DNA of 5,505 bases from the NCBI GenBank assembly GCA_959606905.1, contig CAUHML010000201.1, positions 1-5,505 on the forward strand, in the 5' to 3' direction. Position 1 is the first letter of the stretch; every line of letters begins with the position of its first letter. A program made the position numbers and the translations under genes. The stretch comes from an uncultured Bacteroides sp. (GTDB taxonomy: Bacteria > Bacteroidota > Bacteroidia > Bacteroidales > Bacteroidaceae). The notes beneath the pieces were generated by a model that saw nothing but the letters and a program-made list of their open reading frames with translations, had not been told where the DNA came from and searched no databases. Below are positions 1-5,490 of the stretch, one piece after another.

Positions 1-85
1 CGGAAGCTTTGCGCAAGAGTGGCAGAATGAAGAAAAAGAAGACAATAATCAAAAAAGAAGAAACAGAATGATACAGTTATTTTGA
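1..85 (+). CDS. Probable 3' end of an upstream gene (partial, frame uncertain)
   Basis: Two forward frames are open from the left edge. One ends with TGA at 83-85 and gives a 27-residue charged tail rich in Glu, Asn, Lys and Arg that includes an EWQNEEKEDNN stretch. The other ends with TGA at 69-71 and gives a Lys-rich tail with the stretch MKKKKTIIKKEETE. Either could be the C-terminus of a real protein, and too little is visible to choose between them or name the product. No minus-strand gene can begin here, because the reverse frame starting at 120 hits a stop within about 25 codons. Confidence 0.3.
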   Translation, partial: GSFAQEWQNEEKEDNNQKRRNRMIQLF

Positions 86-166
86 TTGTTTATACTGTTT
101 TGGGTCTGTAAAAAGGGCATCAATATCGATAAAACAAATTATTTTTCTTATTTTCATAGGGTATTT

Positions 167-202
167 TAATCCTGGGTGATCTTATAAGTAGAAACAGGAT
201 TA
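167..202. promoter_or_regulatory. 8-bp dyad upstream of the first gene
   Basis: TAATCCTG at 167-174 and CAGGATTA at 195-202 are perfect inverted repeats around a 20-nt spacer. The dyad ends 23 nt before the start codon at 226. It could be an operator or a 5' leader hairpin for the four-gene cluster. An 8-bp dyad with a spacer this size is expected by chance a few times in a window of this length, so position is its main support. No convincing TTTG / TAnnTTTG promoter pair is visible in 86-225, only T-rich approximations such as TACTTTTT at 208-215. Confidence 0.25.
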
Positions 203-225
203 GTATTTACTTTTTTAATACCTTA

Positions 226-1509
226 ATGAATATGAGAGCGCATAAAAAACAATTTATTGAATGGACACTGCTCATTGTTCTTTGGCTGAGTGCCATTCCG
301 GGATGGAGCCAAGAGGAGGTACCGTTTGCTGAAGAGAATACTTATATTACAGTCAGCGGTGTAGTAAAGGACAAACAAAATAGAAGGACTTTAGAGTATG
401 TCAATGTATCTGTTCCGGGCAGCAGTGTGGGGACGGTGACAAATGCGGATGGTGAATTTTCTTTGAAGATAGAAGATGCGGAGATGGTTTTTGCTTTAGA
501 AATTTCACATATCGGTTATCATAACAATAGAGTACGTTTAGATAAAGAACATTTATCGGATTTAAAGATTTACCTTACCCCTCATGCCAATATGTTGAAT
601 GAGATTGTGGTTTATGCCCACAACCCTCGTTTTATAGTGGAAGAGGCCATTCGCAAGATTCCTGTCAATTACAGTAATAAAAACAATATGCTTACCGGTT
701 TTTACAGGGAAACTGTTCAGAAAGGGCGTCGTTATATCAATATTTCGGAAGCTATTATTGATGTTTACAAGACTTCTTATGAGGATATGACAACTACTCG
801 AGACCGGGTACAGGTTTTGAAGGGACGTCGGCTGCTTAGTCAGAGAGCCAGTGATACGTTGGGGGTGAAACTGGCTGGCGGTCCTACTTTATCTATCTAT
901 GTGGACATTGTGAAAAATCAGGATGCGTTGTTGGATGTGGAAACGTTGAACTATTATGATTTCTTTATGGAAGAACCGGTACAGATAGACAATCGTCAGC
1001 AATATGTGATCAGTTTCCGTCCCCGTGTCGTTTTGCCTTATGCCTTGTATTATGGCAAATTGTATATTGATCGTGACAAGTTGTCGTTTACTCGTGCGGA
1101 ATTTAGCTTGTCTATGGATAATAAAGTCAAGGCGGTACAGGCTATTCTTGCCAAGAAACCTTATGGCTTACGTTTTAAACCACAGGAACTTTCTTTCCTT
1201 GTTACCTATAAAGATGTGGATGGGAAAACCTTTCTGAACTATATCCGTAACCGTATTCGGTTTAAGTGTGATTGGAAGCGCAAGCTTTTCTCTACCGGTT
1301 ATACTGTGCTTTCAGAGATGGTGGCAACGGATAGGGAGGAAAATAATGTGGCGATAATTCCCGGAAAGATGGCTTTTCATCAGAAAGATGCTTTTTATGA
1401 TAAAGTGGATGAATATTGGAGCGAGGATTTCTGGGGCTCCTATAATATTATTGAACCTACGGAATCATTGGAAAATGCAGTCCATAAGTTAAAGAAACAA
1501 TCGCGTTAA
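226..1509 (+). CDS. Secreted carboxypeptidase-regulatory-like domain protein (no STN)
   Basis: This is a 427-aa exported protein of unknown function. Residues 1-28 look like a type I signal peptide: basic start, hydrophobic core TLLIVLWLSAI, likely cleavage near WS|QE. No lipobox is present. Residues 41-130 form a carboxypeptidase-regulatory-like beta-sandwich with the hallmarks SSVGTVTNADGEFSL, ISHIGY and LNEIVVY. Residues ~133-427 are a conserved beta-rich region with GFYRE (158-162), EAIIDVYK (175-182), DIVKN (227-231), VISFR (261-265), YGKLYID (276-282) and DFWGSYNII (401-409). The same motifs recur in the 518-aa gene at 2973 with an almost constant offset of 86-87 residues. There is no barrel and no recognisable catalytic motif, so a structural or ligand-sensing role is more likely than peptidase activity. 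ATG 226 is chosen; ATG 232 (Met3) is equally possible. No Shine-Dalgarno is visible, which is common in this phylum. The product would reach the periplasm or outer-membrane periphery. Confidence 0.9.
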   Translation: MNMRAHKKQFIEWTLLIVLWLSAIPGWSQEEVPFAEENTYITVSGVVKDKQNRRTLEYVNVSVPGSSVGTVTNADGEFSLKIEDAEMVFALEISHIGYHNNRVRLDKEHLSDLKIYLTPHANMLNEIVVYAHNPRFIVEEAIRKIPVNYSNKNNMLTGFYRETVQKGRRYINISEAIIDVYKTSYEDMTTTRDRVQVLKGRRLLSQRASDTLGVKLAGGPTLSIYVDIVKNQDALLDVETLNYYDFFMEEPVQIDNRQQYVISFRPRVVLPYALYYGKLYIDRDKLSFTRAEFSLSMDNKVKAVQAILAKKPYGLRFKPQELSFLVTYKDVDGKTFLNYIRNRIRFKCDWKRKLFSTGYTVLSEMVATDREENNVAIIPGKMAFHQKDAFYDKVDEYWSEDFWGSYNIIEPTESLENAVHKLKKQSR

Positions 1510-1560
1510 GGCCTCGGATGAAGTTTGCATGGTTGAAAAGAATTACCAAAAAAGAAGTGG

Positions 1561-2112
1561 ATGCTGAATGATTTGTTAACACTGACCAAAATAAGGGAGG
1601 GAGATATAAAGGCGTTTGAAGATGTGTTTCGCCGTTATTATTCCCCTCTCTGTTGGTATGCCATGAGTATCACCGGCAGTATGGAGGCTGCGGAGGAAAT
1701 CGTAGAGGAGTTGTTTTATGGGTTTTGGAGAGATCGGGAGAGGCTGCCGTTGTTCCGTTCTATGAAAAGCTATCTTTATGTTGCGGTGCGCAATCAGTCT
1801 TTTCAATATTGCGAGCATCTGGAGGTGAGAAACAAATATCGGGAGTTTGTTCTCTCGCGGAAGGGGCGGACACAGGATAGCAGTCCTCAAGAAGAGATAG
1901 AATACCAGGAATTAAGACATTTGATAGATACTACGCTTGCTCGGATGCCGGAACGAAGGTTGCGCATATTCCGGATGCATCGTATGGAAGGTAAAAAGTA
2001 TGCGGAAATAGCTTCGCAGCTTTCTTTGTCGGTGAAGACTGTAGAGGCTGAGATGACAAAAGCTCTTAAAGCATTAAAAAAAGAAATTGAGAATTATATT
2101 ATAAGGACATGA
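1561..2112 (+). CDS. ECF RNA polymerase sigma factor (FecI-like, Bacteroidota type)
   Basis: This 183-aa group IV sigma factor has the usual length for the family. Region 2 spans about residues 17-83: AFEDVFRRYYSPLCWYA, then the acidic EEIVEELFYGFW core-binding helix, then SYLYVAVRNQ, which belongs to the -10 recognition helices. A short polar linker (about 90-118) leads to region 4 (about 120-175), with LARMPERRLRIFRMHRMEG and the helix-turn-helix KKYAEIASQLSLSVKTVEAE, expected to read the -35 element. It acts in the cytoplasm by directing core RNA polymerase to target promoters. ATG 1561 is the only sensible start, because the frame has a TGA at 1534-1536 and no other start codon in between. 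It begins 51 nt after the preceding stop, and its stop overlaps the anti-sigma start as ATGA, so translational coupling is likely. Its targets cannot be read from the window. Confidence 0.96.
   Translation: MLNDLLTLTKIREGDIKAFEDVFRRYYSPLCWYAMSITGSMEAAEEIVEELFYGFWRDRERLPLFRSMKSYLYVAVRNQSFQYCEHLEVRNKYREFVLSRKGRTQDSSPQEEIEYQELRHLIDTTLARMPERRLRIFRMHRMEGKKYAEIASQLSLSVKTVEAEMTKALKALKKEIENYIIRT
2103..2107 (+). promoter_or_regulatory. Shine-Dalgarno of the anti-sigma gene
   Basis: AAGGA lies one base upstream of ATG 2109, inside the last codons of the sigma factor gene. With the ATGA overlap it fixes the anti-sigma start at 2109 and suggests that sigma and anti-sigma are made in a coupled ratio. The spacing is shorter than the textbook optimum. 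Confidence 0.5.
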
Positions 2113-2963
2113 GTGAAACAAAAAGAAATAAGGAAAGAGTGGATCGGGCATGGAATAAATTGTATGACCGTTTGGATGCTGACGGACTTTTGTTATCAGG
2201 CCGGCAGGATAGGAAACGTTTGTCTGCATCCATGTTGTGGAAGTGGGGGGCTGTGGCTGCTATATGGGTCGGAATATGTGTCTTTTTGACTGTTACTTAT
2301 CGAAAAGTGGGCGAATCGGTAGAAGCCCAGGCTTTAATTATGCAGGAGAACACGGAGCAATCTACTTTGGTGACCACACTCGAGGATGGATCTATTGTCT
2401 ATATGGGTGGGGAAACCTCTTTGCAATATCCTGAACATTTCTCTATGGACAAGCGTGAGGTTAGTTTGCAGGGAAACGCTCTGTTTGATGTGACCGGTAA
2501 CCGGGAACGTCCTTTTCTGATTGAAACAGAGGAGGTCAGAATTGAGGTCTTGGGAACGATGTTTCATGTGAAGAGTGATGTAGGGAGTACTTTCGAACTG
2601 TCCGTACAGCGTGGCAAGGTCAAAGTGGCATTGAAAAATAAAAATCAAGAGATGTATGTCAATGCAGGTGAAGCGGTGACGCTTAAAACACATCAATTGC
2701 GTTTCACTGATTATAGGGACGATACCCGGATAGCTCATTATTGGAAAAGTATGCGTTTCAAAGACGAATCTTTGATGAATATCCTTAGAGTTATTAATAT
2801 GCATTCTTCCGGTTTGCAGCTTAAGACTTCTCCCTCCTTAGGGGAGCGTCGGCTTACGGTTGCATTTTCTGGGGAAGCTCCGGAGTCTATGGCAGAGCTT
2901 ATCTGTTTGGCTATGAATTTAAAATATACTCGTGAAGGTGATATAGGTGTTTTATCCGAATAA
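2109..2963 (+). CDS. FecR-family anti-sigma factor, single-pass inner membrane protein
   Basis: This 284-aa protein is the expected partner of the sigma factor. Residues 1-43 are a charged cytoplasmic segment (MSETKRNKERVDRAWNKLYD) that would bind the sigma factor. Residues ~44-63 (WKWGAVAAIWVGICVFLTVTY) are one transmembrane helix. Residues ~86-195 form the periplasmic FecR domain, recognised by TTLEDGSIVYMGGETSLQYPE, VSLQGNALFDV, FLIETEEVRIEVLGTMFHVK and the VQRGKVKV and NAGEAV strands. Residues ~212-284 are a DUF4974-like C-terminal domain (YWKSMRFKDESLMNILRVIN ... LTVAFSGEAPESMAELICLAMNLKYT). In this family that domain resembles the STN fold and receives the signal from the transducer. 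The protein is on the short side for Bacteroidota FecR proteins but all parts are present. In-frame TAA 2961 is followed after only 9 nt, in the same frame, by the STN-protein start. Confidence 0.95.
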   Translation: MSETKRNKERVDRAWNKLYDRLDADGLLLSGRQDRKRLSASMLWKWGAVAAIWVGICVFLTVTYRKVGESVEAQALIMQENTEQSTLVTTLEDGSIVYMGGETSLQYPEHFSMDKREVSLQGNALFDVTGNRERPFLIETEEVRIEVLGTMFHVKSDVGSTFELSVQRGKVKVALKNKNQEMYVNAGEAVTLKTHQLRFTDYRDDTRIAHYWKSMRFKDESLMNILRVINMHSSGLQLKTSPSLGERRLTVAFSGEAPESMAELICLAMNLKYTREGDIGVLSE

Positions 2964-2972
2964 AGTGGGAAG

Positions 2973-4529
2973 ATGAATCATATTCGTACATATCATTATT
3001 ATTGGCATATCTTCTTTTTCAGTTTGCTGGTTTGCATGGCAGAATTTACGAAAGCGGCGGATAGAGATGTGTTGGAGCGAGTCATTTATCTTGCTAAGAG
3101 TAAGGGTACTGTCTATACTTTACTGGGCAAGGTGTCCGAACAGTCTGGTTTTCTTTTTGTTTATGACAGCAAGGTGGTGGACAATGATCGTATGGTGAAG
3201 TTGGGGGCAGGACAGCGCACTATTCGTCAGGCTGTTTACGAAATTATCGGTCGGCAGGATATCAGTCTGCGCATTGTGGAGAATCATATTTTGATCAATC
3301 AGTTGCAGGTGCAATGTCCGGTTGTTACCACTTCTAAAGATACTTTGGCCTATTTTACTTTAGAGGGCAAATTGCAGGATAATCAGTCAGGGGCTCCCAT
3401 TGCTTACGGCACGGTAGGGGTAGTCGGTACTTCTATAGGCAGTATTACCAATCAGGATGGCGAATTCCGTTTACGATTGCCCGATTCGTTGAGACAGGGT
3501 CGCATCGGGGTTTCTCATGTGGGGTATGTGGGACAGGAGATGGATATGTCTTTATTAGAGGCTCAACACGCGGTGTGGTCTCTGGAACCTCGGGTGATTC
3601 CTATTCAAGAAGTGGTGATTCGTGCTGTCAATCCTATACGGTTGTTGCGTGAGATGTTGAAAGCTAAAAAAACAAATTATGCGTCGGTTCCTGTTTATCT
3701 CACTACATTTTATAGGGAAGGGGTTCGGTATAAACAAAAATTTCGTAATCTGACAGAGGCTGTTTTTAAAATCTACAAACCTTCTTCTTTGTTGAATCAT
3801 TCTCAGGATCATGTAAAACTATTAAAAATGAGTCGCATAGTCGATAGTCAGGAACGGGATACACTGATAGCCAAGATGAGTGCGGGAATTGATGCTTGTT
3901 TGCAACTGGATATTGTCAAGAACTTGCCGGATTTTCTGTTGCCTGACGGTAAGGGTAATGTGTATTTTTATGCCTCCTGTGATATGACGGTGATAGACAA
4001 TCGTTTGGTTAATGTGATTTCCTTTCGGCAAAATAAAGGAATAAAAGAACCTCTTTATTGTGGCGAATTATATATTGATGCTGAAAACAATGCGTTGGTT
4101 CAGGCACGTCTTGAAATTAATCCTGCTTATGTGAGGCAAGCTACGGATATGTTTATAGAACGAAAGACACGGAAGTGGAAAATAACCGCGCAAGAGGTGG
4201 TTTATACCATTTCTTACAGGCAGTGGAATGGCATTTATTACATGAATCATATTCGTGGCGATCTCTATTTTAAAGTGAAACTTAAACGGCAATGGTTCAG
4301 TGCTTCTTCCTTGCATACATGGTTTGAAATGGTTACCTGTAAGGTGGATGTAGATAATGTGACCCGTTTCCAGCGTAAAGAACGGATGCCTACACGCACT
4401 ATATTTTCGGATACACATTTTAAATATGATGCTGACTTTTGGGGAGAGTTTAATGTTATTCCGTGGGAGGAAGAACTGGGTACTGTCATTGAAAAGTTGT
4501 CTCCTAAAATAGAACAGATAGAATATTAA
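2973..4529 (+). CDS. Secreted STN + carboxypeptidase-regulatory-like protein, barrel-less putative transducer
   Basis: This 518-aa protein occupies the place where FecIR systems normally encode a TonB-dependent transducer. Residues 1-29 are a signal peptide (core WHIFFFSLLVCMAEF, cleavage near KAA|D). Cys21 follows LLV, which is a poor lipobox. Residues ~34-108 are an STN (secretin/TonB short N-terminal) domain: VYTLLGKVSEQSGFLFVYD, a central MVKLGAGQRTIRQAVYEIIG and the closing strand SLRIVENHILI. Residues ~127-216 are a carboxypeptidase-regulatory-like domain (TSIGSITNQDGEFRL, VSHVGYVG, IQEVVI). Residues ~219-518 match the C-terminal region of the 427-aa gene: TFYRE (245-249), EAVFKIYK (262-269), DIVKN (313-317), VISFR (348-352), CGELYID (363-369), DFWGEFNVI (488-496). 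No TonB plug or barrel is present, and the length is about half that of a SusC-like protein. GGGAAG directly precedes the start, 9 nt after the anti-sigma stop, so co-transcription is likely. Signalling to FecR through the STN domain is inferred. Confidence 0.92.
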   Translation: MNHIRTYHYYWHIFFFSLLVCMAEFTKAADRDVLERVIYLAKSKGTVYTLLGKVSEQSGFLFVYDSKVVDNDRMVKLGAGQRTIRQAVYEIIGRQDISLRIVENHILINQLQVQCPVVTTSKDTLAYFTLEGKLQDNQSGAPIAYGTVGVVGTSIGSITNQDGEFRLRLPDSLRQGRIGVSHVGYVGQEMDMSLLEAQHAVWSLEPRVIPIQEVVIRAVNPIRLLREMLKAKKTNYASVPVYLTTFYREGVRYKQKFRNLTEAVFKIYKPSSLLNHSQDHVKLLKMSRIVDSQERDTLIAKMSAGIDACLQLDIVKNLPDFLLPDGKGNVYFYASCDMTVIDNRLVNVISFRQNKGIKEPLYCGELYIDAENNALVQARLEINPAYVRQATDMFIERKTRKWKITAQEVVYTISYRQWNGIYYMNHIRGDLYFKVKLKRQWFSASSLHTWFEMVTCKVDVDNVTRFQRKERMPTRTIFSDTHFKYDADFWGEFNVIPWEEELGTVIEKLSPKIEQIEY

Positions 4530-4609
4530 AATAAAAGTTGGATACGGAGCATTGTACTTAGCATCTTTTGTCATGATATGTGACATAGAATGTGTTAGCC
4601 TGATGTTTG

Positions 4610-4617
4610 TAAGTTTG
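4610..4617 (+). promoter_or_regulatory. Candidate Bacteroides -7 element TAAGTTTG
   Basis: TAAGTTTG matches the TAnnTTTG consensus of the Bacteroides primary sigma factor exactly. The expected TTTG is absent about 20 nt upstream; the nearest is 4567-4570, far too distant. If active, transcription would start near 4623-4626 and run through the stem-loop at 4696-4754. It could equally be a chance match. Confidence 0.22.
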
Positions 4618-4673
4618 TATATTCATCAGTCTTTAGTTTAAAATCGATTCGGCTGTCCGGTCAATATTTTACC

Positions 4674-4755
4674 CGTGTCAGAAAGCATGCTTTTACACGT
4701 ATGTCTGCATAGGGCTACACATATTGTATGTGCGGACTTATGCGGATGTATGTGG
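4674..4755 (+). other. Long imperfect stem-loop, candidate structured RNA
   Basis: Positions 4696-4723 fold onto 4727-4754 with a 3-nt loop (TTG, 4724-4726) and no bulges. Of 28 positions, 20 are Watson-Crick, 6 are G-U when read as + strand RNA and only 2 are mismatched (4714/4736 and 4717/4733). The tip is a perfect CACATA/TATGTG stem. Just upstream is the palindrome AAAGCATGCTTT (4682-4693), flanked by CGTGT (4674-4678) and ACACG (4695-4699). ACACG can pair either with CGTGT or, through its CACG part, with the far arm, so two alternative folds exist. No T-tract follows, which argues against a simple terminator. It may be a small RNA, a 3' UTR element of the upstream gene or the remnant of a miniature inverted-repeat element. 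No known RNA family is recognised. Confidence 0.5.
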
Positions 4756-4767
4756 AATCTCCCATAT

Positions 4768-4832
4768 AACAACTACATTAGGCCTAAAAACAACTATGCA
4801 AATCTGATATAGTAATAACAATAGAAGTTGTT
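4768..4832. repeat. AACAACTA direct repeats around a palindrome, with an inverted copy
   Basis: AACAACTA occurs at 4768-4775 and 4789-4796, exactly 21 bp apart, about two helical turns. The perfect 10-bp palindrome TTAGGCCTAA (4778-4787) sits between them. An inverted core copy, AGTTGTT, lies at 4826-4832 and another at 5126-5132. The spacing suits a DNA-binding protein site, but the motifs are short and A/T-rich. Confidence 0.3.
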
Positions 4833-5074
4833 AACTAAATCCTAGTACACATCTGTGAAATCATTCACTTCCAAAAGATAACGAGCTTTCTTAAAAGTGT
4901 CTTGGTCTTTTTACTGCTGCCGGGGGGGCTATCATATTCCGTGGAGGTATGCACACTTTTTGCGGGAAAAAGGCCCGAGAACGCTCTATTTTACATTAAA
5001 TTGGAATAGTCTATAAAAAGAAGTATATATAATTGGAAGCAAGCATGTTATACAGAAATATGCTTCAAAACACA

Positions 5075-5174
5075 GTGAGGGCATGGGTTGTAAGTGAGGG
5101 TGATAATTTTTACTCTAACTACATAAGTTGTTTATAATGAGTTTGTTGTACACAAAGTGAGGGCATGAGGGCAT
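5075..5174 (+). repeat. Cluster of TGAGGGCAT-type direct repeats
   Basis: AGTGAGGGCATG occurs at 5074-5085 and again at 5156-5167. A shortened AGTGAGGG is at 5093-5100, and a fourth TGAGGGCAT at 5166-5174 overlaps the end of the third. All four are on the same strand within 101 bases, which is unlikely by chance in A/T-rich DNA. The spacing is irregular, so this is not a CRISPR array. Function is unknown. Confidence 0.55.
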
Positions 5175-5221
5175 AAAGGTCCGAACTTCCTAATGAGAAA
5201 GAATGATGCGTCAAGAAGACT

Positions 5222-5238
5222 TTCGGAAATTGTCCGAA
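5222..5238. repeat. Small hairpin TTCGGA / TCCGAA
   Basis: TTCGGA (5222-5227) and TCCGAA (5233-5238) are perfect 6-bp inverted repeats around a 5-nt loop. A further TCCGAA at 5180-5185 could pair with the same left arm. No T-tract follows, so it is not a standard terminator. Confidence 0.3.
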
Positions 5239-5321
5239 GAATAAAATGATCCTTTAAGAGCTAAAATCCTTCCCTATGATTTTGCAGGTGAGCCGATGTT
5301 TATCCAATATTCATTTTAGTC

Positions 5322-5335
5322 TATCGCGCGCGATA
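5322..5335. repeat. 14-bp perfect palindrome TATCGCGCGCGATA
   Basis: This perfect palindrome has an eight-base alternating CG core (5325-5332) inside very A/T-rich DNA. It may be a protein-binding site or a spot prone to unusual DNA structure. It lies about 125 bp upstream of the -33 element of the outgoing promoter. Confidence 0.4.
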
Positions 5336-5371
5336 TATAATATGGTGTGTACTTTTTGATATTGCAAAATG

Positions 5372-5400
5372 GATTATCGAAATAAACATTATAGATAATC
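5372..5400. promoter_or_regulatory. 7-bp dyad upstream of the outgoing promoter
   Basis: GATTATC (5372-5378) and GATAATC (5394-5400) are perfect inverted repeats whose centres are 22 bp apart. They lie some 60-90 bp upstream of the promoter at 5459-5490. The arrangement would suit a dimeric regulator, but dyads of this size are common by chance. Confidence 0.25.
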
Positions 5401-5458
5401 TGTAAATCAGTTATTTATAAGTATAATCATAAAAAAAATAGAAAAAACAATAGATATA

Positions 5459-5490
5459 TTTGGATAAAGAAATGAAATCAACTACTTTTG
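5459..5490 (+). promoter_or_regulatory. Bacteroides-type promoter reading out of the window
   Basis: TTTG at 5459-5462 is the -33 element and TACTTTTG at 5483-5490 is an exact TAnnTTTG -7 element, separated by 20 nt as expected for the Bacteroides primary sigma factor. Transcription should start near 5496-5500, so its gene lies beyond the right edge. Two A-tracts at 5431-5438 and 5442-5447, with centres 10 bp apart, sit just upstream where an UP-like element or bend would act. The result is a likely strong, constitutive promoter. The product is unknown; a stable RNA such as a tRNA is possible. Confidence 0.75.

Noticed and set aside
226..1509. Metallocarboxypeptidase activity suggested by the domain name
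   Set aside because: Only the regulatory-like beta-sandwich is present; no zinc-binding peptidase domain or catalytic motif is visible in either paralogue.
1576..1890. 104-codon reverse-strand ORF inside the sigma factor gene
   Set aside because: It is antisense to sigma region 2, whose motifs are unmistakable; there is no independent support.
2334..2804. 156-codon reverse-strand ORF inside the anti-sigma gene
   Set aside because: It overlaps the FecR domain coding sequence and encodes no recognisable motif; the forward frame fully explains this stretch.
4569..4585. Terminator hairpin TGTCA / TGACA after the last gene
   Set aside because: It is a 5-bp A/T-containing stem with a 7-nt loop and no T-run; too weak to call.
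4068..4586. 172-codon reverse-strand ORF over the end of the STN gene
   Set aside because: It lies opposite a clearly conserved coding region with paralogue support, and its product has no recognisable domain; it is a shadow frame.
4953..4977. Intrinsic terminator built from CGGG / CCCG or CTTTTT / AAAAAG
   Set aside because: The stems are only 4-6 bp and are not followed by a T-tract on either strand at the right place.
5041..5065. AAGCAT / ATGCTT inverted repeat as an insertion-sequence end
   Set aside because: It has only 6 bp with a 13-nt loop, no transposase and no flanking target duplication; chance level.
5074..5174. CRISPR-like repeats
   Set aside because: Repeat units are 8-12 nt with irregular spacing (19, 63 and 8 bp between starts), and there are no uniform spacers or cas genes.
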